A stretch of 64,000 nt of DNA from Mariannaea sp. PMI_226 (Eukaryota > Ascomycota > Sordariomycetes > Hypocreales > Nectriaceae), in contig JANFOG010000007.1 of NCBI GenBank assembly GCA_024336345.1, positions 1,984,001 to 2,048,000 on the forward strand, in the 5' to 3' direction. The position numbers were made by a program, and so were the translations under genes. The notes beneath the pieces were generated by a model that was not told the DNA's origin, ran no database searches, and worked only from the letters and a program-made list of their open reading frames with translations. This document shows, one piece after another, positions 11,609 to 23,403 of this stretch (the first letter of the stretch is position 1; the number at the start of each line of letters is the position of its first letter).

Positions 11609-12465
11609 ATGCTTTGGACTCGACGCCTTCCAGCTCCGCTATGGAAAATCGCATTGGGCGGTGTGCCAGCCGTTGGCCTGCTCAGTTGGGGAGTTCAAGT
11701 GTATATGCATACGAGAATCCCTGATTCAGCGCAAATTCAGCAGTTTATGGACATCCCTGACTCATTTCGCAAGTCTCCGACCATCGACAAGATTGTGAAT
11801 GCAAGACGCCACCAAGCGCCTGGCGACTCTCTGTGCGTCACCATCGAGCTGCCCCCTCAACACAAAGACGTGTCAGACGAGCAGTTGCTGGCAAAGTTTG
11901 TCCAAGGGTATTTTGGAGGTTCAGTTATCAGCTTGGAGAGATCGGTGCTCCGGATTCTGGGTCGCAACTTGGTCCGCTTTCATGGTAAATGAGCCTAAAC
12001 AAAACCGATGCACGATAAAGAAGACGTCTAATCCTGGTAATAGGACTTCAAATCTCATCAACACAAGCCCAGCAGCGAATATGGTCGACTAAGCAACTGT
12101 CAGACCAGACGCTGCCTCCGCTTCACTCTGTTCTCTATGGCGTCTTTCAGGTGCTCGATGTACAGCTCGAATCCAGTCAGAGCAGTTTGTCAAGCGGAAC
12201 TCCCACTGAAAGCTTCATTGACTTTGGATTTGGGAGTAATCAGTTTATCTTCGCCGGCGCTCATCGATTTTCTGTCGTTCGGTCAGCAGAGAAGTCGGCC
12301 AACGGTCGGGAGCTGGTTCAGATCCACTGCTACAGCACATCTTGCAATCCAACAGAAGACAAGCCGCTAGGTCCAGGGTTTATGTACACGTTTCATGCAA
12401 TATATAATTCGTTCTTGTTCAGAGAGGGAGTTGCAATGGTCCTTTCGTTTACTCATGAGTCATGA
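11609..12465 (+). CDS. Uncharacterised fungal protein with an N-terminal membrane segment
   Basis: Exons 11609-11984 and 12044-12465 give 265 residues in phase, with the intron acceptor at 12042-12043. One hydrophobic segment (residues about 10-30, including ALGGVPAVGLLSWGVQVYM) may be a signal anchor. The rest is soluble, with a motif FDFGFGSNQF-like stretch and SCNPT in the last third. I recall similar unannotated proteins in ascomycetes with the GFGSDR..FAG.HRF pattern, but I cannot name a domain. The start follows a compact upstream region. No catalytic motif is visible, and no neighbour hints at its job beyond being downstream of the flavoprotein gene on the same strand. Confidence 0.7.
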
Positions 12466-13519
12466 ACGGAGGGGCTGGCCTTTTCCGGAAACCATGGATG
12501 AACGGTCCTTATCCGCTTCATCAACTACGACCGAGTATAATGAAATCAGATGGAATTATTACCAGCAGAAATATTGTATCAATAGTTATATGTAAGTTAC
12601 TACAGAAGTCTAATTGCGGGACATATATAGGAAAAGAAATGGAAAGGCATCTCGAAACTGAACACACCTTGAGTGGGGGAACTACCAGAGGGATACTACT
12701 AAATAAATTAAATCACAACTCTAGATATAGACAAAAGGCCTAGGATATTACGAATCTGAATATTACGATCATTAAATACCTCTCCAAGATGAGTGGCCCC
12801 TCTCATCCACCACATACATTTAGTAGAATTATCCAATGCTGCCTGTCGGGTGCATCTATGGAAACGACATTCACCAGATGCTAACATATGAGTCACAATC
12901 TTCAAACGTCAAGGGATATCTTGTGTGAGTGTTGGACCAAGTAAATAGCAACTCGTGTTGCCCTTGTAAAGGCTACTACTACCTGTAGTAAGACAAGATC
13001 TCTTTCTCTCCCTACCCTACATACGGAAGACTGTCAGCAGTCCGGTTTCGCTACCGGCCCTAGACCGCAATATGTCGTACTAAAAATCGAGGTGCGCTCC
13101 GTGTAGCAATGCTCTATTGCTGGTAGTTACCTAAACTACCTATTTGGAAGGCAGCTTTCAGTCAATGTTGCAAGTATTAGGAGTACGTCCAATAGTCTGG
13201 TCTTAGGATGGCGGAGCAGGTACGAATCACAGTGGGATGCGTTAGAATGCCCTTGGTTGTAGTGTTAAGTTATGTCAATTTCTCAAAGCTATGTACCGCT
13301 GGAGTTGATAGACTAGTGCCATCATCTCTTCAATTCATGTATCAATCGCACAACCCAGGCCTTCAGTGAGGTAATGTTTTGGCCAAGAATCAATCTCATG
13401 TTTGCCATTCTATGTGTAGGGTTTCCTTCCCTTTAAAATAATAATCTACTCGAATGTATGTGTATGCAAGAATGTATGCATACATGTGTAAATAATACCA
13501 GCCCAGCTCACTGGGGATT
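12466..13519. other. Intergenic, convergent 3' region
   Basis: Lies between the 3' ends of two convergent genes. It is AT-rich, with only short frames that look accidental. No RNA gene is recognised. Confidence 0.5.
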
Positions 13520-15302
13520 TTAAACAGAGTTGGAATTGTCGGCGCAAGACCAGGCAGCCGAGCCTCCAACCTTTTTGTATGAATCAGCGATACCGACAAC
13601 AGACCCGTAGGTGCCGGCAACCATGATAAAAGTACCCATGACGATAATGAAGACACTCCAGGAGAACATCAAGTACCACTTGATGTTTCTCGTCTTGGAG
13701 GACCAGTTATCGTATAGCCACATGCAGCCATAGGGCTGGAAGCACATCAGCGTTCCGAGAAGAGCGCCGATCAGGGATACGAGACCGCCGAATACGGGAA
13801 TAGCACTGGCGATGATGTATGCGATGAGGGTGGTGCCTCCAGTGCATCCCAGCCAGGTACCCCAATGGACTATGCTGTTGGAGTTGAGGTGCTTGGAGCC
13901 TCGGAGGAGACGGACAAATATGTACTTGGCCGGGATCTGTGGAAAAAGTTTGTCATTAGCATTCTGAAGACTTATTCTTTTCCCCTTTTATCTCAGATGG
14001 AGGTACGGGGCAATCATTGTTCACTTACGTGAAGCATCAGCATAGTGGTGACAGTCAGTCCGGGAAGAGCGAATGCATAGCAGACTTTCTTCATCGTGGG
14101 ACCGGCGGAACCCAAGGCAGGAGAGGCAACGTAAGATCCGCAGAAGTAGTACACAACGACACCAATGGTGAGGTAGGTTCCCGTCACGATGGACTGGCAG
14201 AGAAGCATCGATCGGGTGTAGTGCTTGGGCTCGCGCATCTCAGCCATGACGGAGAAGAATCCGGGAGTTCCCGAGAAGGAAAAGACGAGGGCCGAGACCG
14301 CGGAGATTCCGTCGACGAAGCTGGGCTTGTTGGTGAGCTTGAAGTCAGACACCCAGACACCGCCCTTGGGTGCCTCTGCGGGACGATCCTGAACACCGAC
14401 AGCGATAGTTACGGCGACGACTGCGAAGAGAAAGAGTGTTAGCCTTGGTCAAGTGCGCCGAACAAGCTCCCCAAAGTAGGTGGCAGAGGACTGGGTAGGC
14501 AATTGGGTTGGCTTCAACTCACTGGAAGTCATGATGCAGGCCAGTCCGACCCATGCAATCCAGCTGATGCGACCCAGCGTACGGATACTAGCAAAGAGAA
14601 ATCCCAAAACTGCAGCAACGGCGACGAAAACAGCAGTGCAAGTTGCGTGTGTTGAAACGGCGTTCAGGCCAATGGATAGACCCAGCATGGCAGAGCCAGC
14701 GACGAAGATCCAATCTGAGGGTTTTATTAGTATCAAAGACGTTGCCAATATGTGGATTTCTCTTTTTTTTTTCGAGAGAGAGAGAGATTTTCACTCACAT
14801 AGAAGGAAAGCAATAGCCAGCACCTCGCGGCCGATAGTACCGAACATCTTGAAGCCGGCTTCATCGATAGAGTACACGGAAGGGTGGTTACGCTTGAAAA
14901 CACCAAGCTCGTAGTCGGACCAGGTTGTGACGGCAGCAACAGCAATCAGGATGATGCTGCCGGGGACGATGCCCAGGGCATCAAATGTGGCTGGGATAGA
15001 CAAAACACCAAGACCGATCTGAGTCTTGGTCATGAGGACAGCAGCTGCAATCCATCCGAGCTGTGGGATTTGTTATGTTAGCTATTCATGCTCCATTCGA
15101 ATTATTTCGTCTTTTTTGGTGGCGGTAGTGGAGGAGGAAGGGGACATACACTACGATAATTGGGACCATCCTTGGATACCTCTCCAAACACAGCATCCTC
15201 GACGTGAGGCTGGCTCAACTCCCCATTCTCAGAGGGATATCTTTGAAGGCCGTCGGAGAGGCCTTCTGAGTCCTGCGCAGCCTTTTCCTTTGGCGACAAC
15301 AT
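13520..15302 (-). CDS. mtr: Neutral amino-acid permease, mtr-like (AAAP family)
   Basis: Five exons in phase: 15302-15150, 15060-14799, 14714-14523, 14420-14029 and 13936-13520, giving 471 residues. After a hydrophilic N-terminus of about 50 residues come about eleven hydrophobic segments. They begin with LGWIAAAVLMTKTQIGLGVLSIP, the hallmark first helix of amino-acid/auxin permeases of the Neurospora mtr type. A conserved FSFSGTPGFFSVMAEMREP stretch lies in exon 4. The protein is expected to sit in the plasma membrane and import neutral aromatic or aliphatic amino acids by proton symport. Exact specificity is inferred from the family. Four copies of an ACTACGTA-type sequence lie upstream. 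The symbol is given by family resemblance only. Confidence 0.88.
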
Positions 15303-15548
15303 TATTGTGTGATCGAAAGCGCAGAGAACAAAATTAACGTGAAAGAGACAGAGGCCGAGTCTGGGGAATCTGGAGAATCCTGGCTAAAAATGGAGTACAT
15401 CGGCCAGCTGCTAAGTGCCCAAATGGAGTCAACAAGGCAGAATATGGGGAATATGGGGATATTGAAGATGGGGAGAGCCACCTCTTTAAACCTCGTTGAT
15501 TTCTTATTACTCAAGACAAATATCATGGACCCCATCCAGACTCCATAT

Positions 15549-15558
15549 ACTACGTAGT
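15549..15558. promoter_or_regulatory. ACTACGTAGT palindrome, copy 1
   Basis: A perfect ten-base palindrome 247 bp upstream of the permease ATG. Related copies follow at 15708-15716, 15731-15740 and 16330-16339, so it may be a regulator's binding site. The identity of any binding factor is unknown. Confidence 0.35.
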
Positions 15559-16329
15559 TGGCTCCATCTCGACTCCATAGCAAAGTAATCCCTATCAACA
15601 CCAGAAGCCAGGGAAACTCCACCAAAACTCCATCATCCCCATAACCCCATTCGAGCCCCACAGCCCTGTTACGACAGGGAAAGGTAGAGCGGAGAGTCAT
15701 ATCGCTTACTACGTAATGTGAGGGTGGTGTACTACGTAGGAAAGAGGGAGAGACTCCTTGCTAACCCAGATACCGGGGCCAACCTGGTTGATCAGCGTCT
15801 CACTTGGGAAGAGATAGCCTTGATTTTCTGTTGTTGAGAGCAATGTGGTTGAGTTGACTGACTCGATGCTCGTTAACTGCCAATTGACTCCCAATTGACT
15901 TTAAAATTGGCTTACAGTGCATAAACAATACTATGTAGCACAGTAATCTACAACTTTATTGTCTGATCTACTTCCAGCCACACAATACCCTGCAAACAGT
16001 TTTATGGAGGGCAGCCAATAGCAGACATGTAAACGGCGTGTGTTTCTCTGACTCCTTCTCAGTCCGGAGATAAACAGAGATAAGCATGCAAAACGGAGTG
16101 GGAATCAATGTAGGGAGAGGGGGCTATGCTATACAAAGATCCAGATGTACATACCAAGTGACCGAGTCCAGACAGGAAGGGGGAAACGCAACTATGGATT
16201 CCTCACGATAGTAGGCTACAGGTTGACGTAGTACTGCGCCCGAGGGTTGGACTTGGTGCTATCAGTAGGCCAAGACTTTCGCAGTTCATGACCAAAACCA
16301 TGATAGGCTGGGATAACGATCACCTTTTT

Positions 16330-16339
16330 ACTACGTAGT
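16330..16339. promoter_or_regulatory. ACTACGTAGT palindrome, distal copy
   Basis: A second perfect copy of the ten-base palindrome, about 1.0 kb upstream of the permease start. Imperfect copies sit between the two perfect ones. Confidence 0.3.
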
Positions 16340-18919
16340 TGCGGGCTGTTGTGTTCTGGCTCGCCGGCTCACCCTCTTCTTGAGTAAAATGACGCAGAGT
16401 CGGAGGCGGGCTGTCTCGCCGCGTCCGGTACGCTATCGCTTTTCACGGTACAGTTCCCGGGCTCTAAGGTGGTCCCCTACTCTACATAGTACATACGTTC
16501 GTGAAACTAGTAGCTAGATCTCGCCACCATCATCTCTCAGCCGCCCCTCCTCTCCCAAAAGGTGAAGCCGTCGGGTGAAGGACGGGGGGGCGGACTAACA
16601 AGGCGTGCACGTGCCCTCCTAATATGTGACCCGCAGCAAACGAAAACCTGGCGCCGGCCTCTTTACCGCCAGGGCGAGTCCTTTTGCTGGCCACTGAGAA
16701 GTTTCCATTTGGTCTCAAGCTGACCAAAGGCGGAGGACTGTATTGAACAAAATTGCGGGATTTGACAACGGGCTCACCCGGCTAACATATCTCGATCGGG
16801 AAAGATCCACAACTGCCGTGGAAAAGGTGGAGGATATTCCTTGGAACCTTGGGGTTCACCACGTATGATAATTACAGAGTGAAGTGTCCTCCACTCTAGA
16901 ATAAGGGGGCCCACGGTTGTGTCATCATGGCACTATGGCGGTGGGCATCTGGGGAGAGGGGACTTTCTCCTCTCCTGACTGACGTATGATGGGAACGACA
17001 GGAAGTTGAACGATGTTTTTCTGAAGTTGTATGCACCCAAAACGCACCCTGGAAAAATAGGCTGTAAATCCAAGAGCTTCTCCGGTAATCTAGAAGGTTT
17101 GCACACGGCAATTGATCTGCGGCTCTGCTGCTAAACTACCCTACCTGCAGGGTGCGGCGCGGTCCTGCGTGCCGAAACCCTTACCCAGCTTTCGGGGATT
17201 TTCACCGAATGACTGCACCGAAACAAAGAGGTGATAGGCGCCCTGTGCCCCTGGCTAAGAGCAAAAAAAAAGGCGGAAGGATGCATACGGCAAAAATATG
17301 AGGGTGCGGAAACATGGCCCCTTGCGGAGATATCTCGCTAGGTTCGGAATGACACCACACCAGTTTGATATAGAGAGCAAGGCCATATGTTGGGAAACGC
17401 AAAACAACACGAGAGAACATTCATGCAGATGTGACGAGTTTTGACGTCAATTGTAACCCAATAATTTTTTTTTCTCTTTTTTCCCCGGCTTGCCAAGGGC
17501 TGCACAATATATCAATGCGCCACCAAGTTTAATCGGTGGTGGGAGTCCGTCGGTGCTATGCCGTCTCCTCGGTGAGAACGACCCGTGCAGCGCCCGGGAG
17601 ACGGAGCTATACCGATCCCTGCCACGGGAGGGCTGCTATGCGACGCCACACCCATTCTCTCCGAGTAATACCTTTGGACCCTGCAGGATGGTAACTGTAA
17701 ATTTCCGTGTGCCGCGCACGCACTAATGACTTTCGTATCCTCGTGGCCTAAGAAACAAATGGTGGCAGATACAAGAAGGGCCTCGGCCCCCTGATCTCGC
17801 TCCCCCTCCCTTACGGGCCCATACCACCACGACTTCTACGGGTGCCTGGTTGGGTGTAGGCCTCCCCACATATCCGGCGGTATGATCATTTGTCTGGAGT
17901 ACGAAAGTTGCCTAATCATTATATAAGAAATGCGATGCTGGCCGTCCGGATAAGGTGCAGCCATGAAGGACGGTGGCAAGGGTGATTGAGGCGCATGAGC
18001 CTATTACGACAAAGCGCTCTCTACTAAGAAACGTGCGGGGGAGACCAAACGATCAATTATCAGCTGACCAGTTTACCTTGACAAGTAACCTTACCTTCGA
18101 CTCATGAGTCATGAGTTGTGTAGCATCAAAAGTCGTTTGAATCAAAGGTCCTTATTTGCCAAGCCTATCCCATCGGACATATCAATCATTCTCCTGACAG
18201 TATCCTGACTTCCGCCGCAAATATCCGGCTGAATCAAGGGTCTTCCCTGCTTAGCCACAACTTCAAGGCCATTTTTTTTGGTCGTCTAATTGAGAAGTCC
18301 GGGATGAAATAAATGCCGGGTTTAGAATAATTTAGTCCAAAGTAATGCCTCTCTCCGGCACCCTTAGAAACATAAACGCACCCCTGCATGGAGTAAGCAT
18401 GTCGGGGATTTATGAATATGCTGCCCGGCTGATGTAGACTTATCTCGTGATAGTTCGTTTAGCCCCCCAGGGGTATTCGGGAGGACCGGACCTAAAAGAT
18501 GTATATCACTATATGTATAACGTGACAATCTTCACTAGGTTGCACTATCTGATAATTGGGGATACGTGGGGACCTAGCCGCAAACTCCTGCTTAAACAGG
18601 CCATGGCTGTTTCTTTGGTGTTGAAAGCTTCTACCCTACATTCGATGGAACATATGTGATAGCAGTGGACGGCGAAGCGATACCGAAGGCGCTGACGAAT
18701 CACTATTAGCTGATTATGGTAGAACTTTGAATTATCATAGTTTTCATTTTCCGTTTCCTTTTTTTGAGTGCCTGGTGGGGACTATTGTACCCAAAAACGA
18801 CCATACCGCCCAGTCAAATGGCTTCGGCCAAGTCAAGTCATAGATGGAGAATGAGAGCGTGGACTGATCAATCCGGATTCCAACTCTTGGCCTCGCTCCT
18901 TGGCCAATGAGAGACAACC

Positions 18920-20095
18920 TTACATCAACACATTCACAACGCCCCCTGCCTGGCACCGTGGGTTGCTGTAATTCCAGTCAAAGGCGCTAAAGATACCGTA
19001 CAAATGAAAGACGGTGCCTAATACTACAAAGCTATGAAAGAGTTGGTGCGAGGCGCCCCATAAGTCGTACTTTTCAGGCGCCCACGATTCCGGAAGATGT
19101 GTCTAAGGTGGGTTAGCATCAGCCGCAGGGCATTTCAGACAACCTTGCACTCAAGGTTTCGTTTTGGACATGAATCATGCTTTCTTACCGCGTAGAAGAA
19201 AACGCCCATCATAATGGAGATCCCTTCCATGTAATAATAGTGAAGCCCGGCCTGTTTGGCCAGTTGGCCGTATGGGAAAATGAGCATGGCGTGAGCAATA
19301 GGGGCAAAGGCTGAAAAGCCCGTGATAACGAAGGCTGTGAGACGGACTATACGCCATTGTCGGGTTTGAGACGATGGGCCAGCGACAATGATACCGGTAA
19401 GCACTCCTAAAACCGAAATCTAAACAAGGATGAAGTAATCAGCAAAAACTGAACTGAACTCAGGATCTAGCCCCAACAATCGTGACCGTTTGTCATACCA
19501 TTGTCCAATATAGCTTTTGAAGGCTGTGCTCGCAGTAGAAGCTGACATAGATTCCGGAAATAAATGACCCAATTATTTGGAAAACGATAGCAACGTAGTC
19601 CAGCCGCACCCAGATCTCAGCAAACGTCCGGGAGTGGCATAGCATGGTGTGATACGTGCTTGAGATGGTGAAGCAGAGCACCGAAGTAGACAGGTAAATG
19701 TGGAATACCAGCTGGTCAGCCCAGGACGCTTTGGGGTACCTGGTAGAGAAGATGTAGTGGATGAAGCCATTGGAGACGGCGGCGATGATGGCCGGCACGA
19801 GATGAGAGTAGATGTTGACAGACTCGTTGTGGAAATACCCCAGGCTCTCAAAGCAGTGAAATATGGAGCCTGTGATTGGACGGTATCCGGTACGGACAAA
19901 GGAGTTGTGGGTGTACCATGGTGGCACCTCACCAGCGTGGAGGAGACGACGGCTAGACTTTGGTGGCAGTGGTGATGATGTTGACGGCACGTTGTGAGGA
20001 GTGCCGAGATTCTTAGTGGCCATATCAATGCATACAGTCTTTTCACTGACTCTTCCCTCGCAATTGGGTACTTGTTTACGGCGTTTGACCTTCAT
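18920..20095 (-). CDS. PAQR (haemolysin-III-like) seven-transmembrane protein
   Basis: Exons 20095-19499, 19419-19189 and 19102-18920 are all phase 0 and give 336 residues. The progestin/adipoQ-receptor motifs are clear: FHNESVNIYSHL before the first helix, SSTYH in the second, and a C-terminal SHQLFHSFVVLGTVFH carrying the zinc-binding histidines. Seven hydrophobic segments follow the cytoplasmic N-terminus of about 75 residues. Fungal members (Izh-type) affect membrane sterol, ceramide and zinc homeostasis. The name haemolysin III is historical and implies no lytic activity. A second in-frame ATG near 20022 would give a shorter N-terminus. The first exon starts close to a C-rich upstream region. 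The ligand and role are inferred from the family. Confidence 0.92.
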
Positions 20096-21178
20096 TGTCT
20101 CTGATGCAGGACCCTAGATAGGAAAGTCAGATAACTGCTGTTGGTCGCGTTTTCAGACGTGTTGGTTTGGTATGGGTGGAAGCCTGGGCGTCTATGGCCA
20201 ACGAGCAAGGGTCAGGGAACCCTCGGAGGAAAATGATATGACTGAACAAGGTATTACCTATGCCAATCCATATAAAAGAGAAGAGTTTTCCTCACAATCT
20301 TTGCTCTGTGAATTCCCAGGGTGCTTCAAGAAAGGGAGCGTGTTGTTGTCTTCATTTTTCCCATGAGCCAATCAGATCGTTGTAACCTCACCACCATTTG
20401 AGTTGTGGCGTCTGATTGGTGGACTATTCCATATTTGGATATGTACAGTGCCAGGGTTCGCGACGGCACAGTTGGCGAGGACCAATGCAATTCAGTCTTT
20501 TATTCTTTTGTTGGGATATGGTTGATATCGCCAATTGGAGGCGATCGGCCTGGCCATTGGGCATAATCGACTAATATCGATAGAGAAATTCAAATAGCCT
20601 CAAACGTCCACACCTACAGTAGAAACCCCAAATTGTATTGGCGTCCCAACGTCCCTTACAAGTAGGACCGGTGTCAAAAATGGTACAGTCGCCGCCCATT
20701 TTTGGTTGAATGATCATTCAGAGTACAGTATTCCCAGGGAAGCGAAGCATCTAGATATTGAGCAGGAGCTCTTGTACCAACATTTGTATTCATGCGTTCC
20801 CCACTAGTTTGATCGATGTACTGTGTCAATGGCGGCAATCAGTTTTAGGCTGTGAATCGTAGAAAGCCGTAAGAGAGGAATTATTTCCTTCCATAATTCC
20901 CCTCAGTACGGCTCTGATACAATTAGTTGTCTGGGCCAGATTTCTTTGTTTGTCCTGTTATTGTGTTCCTGGCTGACCTCCGTTCGGGACCTGTGATGAC
21001 CAAGTCTCGAGGGACGAAACCATCATTCGAACGCGAAATTCTATGAAAAGTATGCCCTGGGGGTAAATCATCAAAAATAGAAACAGTTAGTAATGAATCA
21101 CTCACCATCCCATCGTATATTACATACCTCAGGGGTGCGTCGATATCAAGTTCCTGTCATTCCAGTCCCTCAAATTAA
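20096..21178. other. Intergenic
   Basis: Upstream region of the PAQR gene and whatever lies to its right. Several short frames occur, but none shows protein-like composition. No RNA gene or repeat is supported. Confidence 0.5.
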
Positions 21179-22093
21179 CAAAAAGCGATTGCCCTCGGCC
21201 AAACCCTCTTTTCTTTGCTGCGTGAGGAATCCTATTCCAAGATACTTACAAGGAATTGGCCATATCTCGCACGAAGTCAGAGTCTTGAAACTGGCTTGGC
21301 CGCCCCGGAACTTGAAAAACAACATGGTTGTGTAGCCACTCTCGTTCCCTATGTTCCGGCATGGACGGGAATGGGAGATCAGCAAATACAGCCTGGAGGC
21401 CTAGACCTCTGGAACTTTTCTTCTGATCCAGCCGATGACCCTGACAAATTAAACGAGAAAATCGTGCTCGTCAGCGGTGACAAGGTGGAGAGCCTATACT
21501 TCGGACTCAATCACTGGATGCCGGCAGAAAACATAAAGTTCTTTTTTATGATAAATCCCGCAGTTGGAGCGAGGCATGGCTTGTTCCGAGAAAAGAACTG
21601 CTTGTAGATTCGATACTTGCCAATGATAACCTGGTCATCACCATTGGAGCCAAGAATTCTAAACTCAAGCTTCTAGCACAGAATATCTTCACCATCTTCC
21701 TCTCCAGTTTAACCGATGTTTCGAAATGGCTGAGAAGCCGGAGGCTCACGTATGGACAACCGACTCTCATGAGATCTCCCATAGCCCCTGGGAAACACAC
21801 GCCCGGGCTATAACCAGGCTCCTCGTTCGATCAGGGCTCGGGGTTGAGGAGGAGGCACTCATGTGCATCATTCCAGTGTTTTTACAGGTTGGAATTCTGC
21901 CACAGCAGGACCTAGCCGCAGAAAAACGTCTCGAGTGGGAACTCAAACTGCGGAGAGAGAGGGAGCGATATTTAAGATCATGCTTGACAATGCGGACCCT
22001 GATAGAATGAAGAGGGCGGTTCTTGAAATTGGGGAAGTTTATCACGGGGTATATCAGACACAAAAACGTGATTGGACACGCAAAGGGGCTTGA
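21179..22093 (+). CDS. Possible uncharacterised gene or decayed gene, structure unresolved
   Basis: Three overlapping protein-like stretches run in successive frames on the plus strand: about 21179-21607, 21541-21813 and 21863-22093. They contain normal-looking stretches such as KLNEKIVLVSGDKVESLYFG in the first and WLVPRKELLVDSILANDN in the second. The change of frame between them means either small introns or frameshifts. I could not find a splice model that joins all three cleanly, nor a convincing start. I recognise no domain. Either it is a real gene with introns I cannot place or a pseudogene; the evidence does not decide. Confidence 0.3.
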
Positions 22094-22541
22094 GAAGTTG
22101 TCATGTTTCAAGTTACCGATTCGAAGCGCAGGAAGGCGAGAATGATCCTGGACCTAATAAAAACTGATTCCGGGAGACTAACCAAAACCTCGCGAATCGA
22201 CAAATGAGCAACTCAGGGTTCTTCAGAGATACGATAGCCTAATCGAATCTCCGGAGTGCGACTAGAATTCTGAGGGAAGTTGACATGCACGTCAAGACAC
22301 AGAACGTTTGAGCCGTGTGGCGTTGCCAAAGTCACACCTGATACATGGCATGCAAATACCTTCGGTGCTGACAATAAAGATACACCTTCAAACGATTCAA
22401 TTAGCTAAGCGAATCTGTCTATCAATATACATTAATTCTGTATGAGAAAATCTCAAGATTCGGTCGGAAAGAATGTAAGCTGGGGTACTGGATGCCATGC
22501 GCATCTCGCTTGGCTGCGGTTTCAGCCACCCAGACAACCCT
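22094..22541. other. Intergenic
   Basis: Short interval between the unresolved plus-strand patch and the 3' end of the secreted-protein gene. Nothing recognised. Confidence 0.5.
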
Positions 22542-23403
22542 TTACATAAAGACAACAGCAGCGCCAACGAGAGCAGCAATACCAATCATGACGGGATGCT
22601 GCTGAACTGACAGAGAATGCCCACCGCTCACTGGTACCTCTGCGGGAGAGGTAGATTCGGGATGGGAGCCACTTCCAGCCCTAGTTGGGGTGGTGGTAGT
22701 ATTGAAGGGGAAGCCCGGATTCTGGATGGAACTGCTCACACCCGGCGTCCCATAGGATGTGAAGGGCGTGGTTGCTGCAGGAGCAGTCGAGGATGGGAAA
22801 GGCGTTGTCACTTCTGGAGCAGTTGGCGTTTTCGAGCTCTCGTGGTGAGTGGAAGTAGGCTTGTGGATGTTCGAAGTGATTGTGAAGACGTGGGGGCCCT
22901 GATGGGTGATCGCGGCGTTTGACCAGGTTTGAGTTCCAATGTCGGTCCACGGTGATTCACCCCCGGAATCGGTGAATGAATCCACACATACGGCGCTCAA
23001 GGGATATTTGCGGCAGGTGGCAGTTTCAATCCTAATTCAGTGATTAGCACGGTTGTGCCTACAAAGCACAGGGACAGATGTCGTGTTATCAGGCTACGCA
23101 CAAGGGGCCGTCCGTCTGAGTGACGCCTTCATACACGTGGTAGTCAGTCAACGTGAATGCCACAGTTGAAGGGCCGTACACAACAGTCAAGTGGTTGTAC
23201 ATGGCACAAGCGGGAGGATTATGCCACGCTGGAGCGCAGTTAAGGTGCACAGTCGTTGCCTGGTCGTTAACGGCGACAACAGATCCCCAGATCGGTGGTG
23301 TATCTTCAATCCAGGCCAAGTTTGGAAACCACTGGGTTACTGTTGAAAGTGCCATGGCTGGGGCTGCGATGGCCAGGCCAGCAAGAAGATGAGAGGCGAC
23401 CAT
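22542..23403 (-). CDS. Small secreted, probably GPI-anchored cell-surface protein
   Basis: Exons 23403-23102 and 23031-22542 give 263 residues. A signal peptide (VASHLLAGLAIAAPAMA) lies at residues 2-18. The ectodomain contains several cysteines (two near 55-70 and two or three in the second exon). From about residue 150 it becomes a Ser/Thr/Pro-rich stalk. The C-terminus ends in a hydrophobic tail (MIGIAALVGAAVVFM), the classical layout of a GPI-anchoring signal. The ATG at 23403 is preferred because it begins the signal peptide; the frame stays open seven codons further. The protein is likely displayed on the cell wall or plasma membrane. No enzymatic domain is seen, and effector or adhesin roles would be guesses. 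Confidence 0.75.

Larger units (their letters stand above)
15303..18919. other. Long gene-poor interval, 3.6 kb
   Basis: Between the permease start and the 3' end of the PAQR gene. The first kilobase holds palindromic ACTACGTA-type sequences and is probably the permease promoter. The middle (16.4-17.9 kb) is comparatively GC-rich, but I find no protein-like frame, tRNA or rRNA in it. It could carry an undetected non-coding RNA or decayed sequence. Confidence 0.5.
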
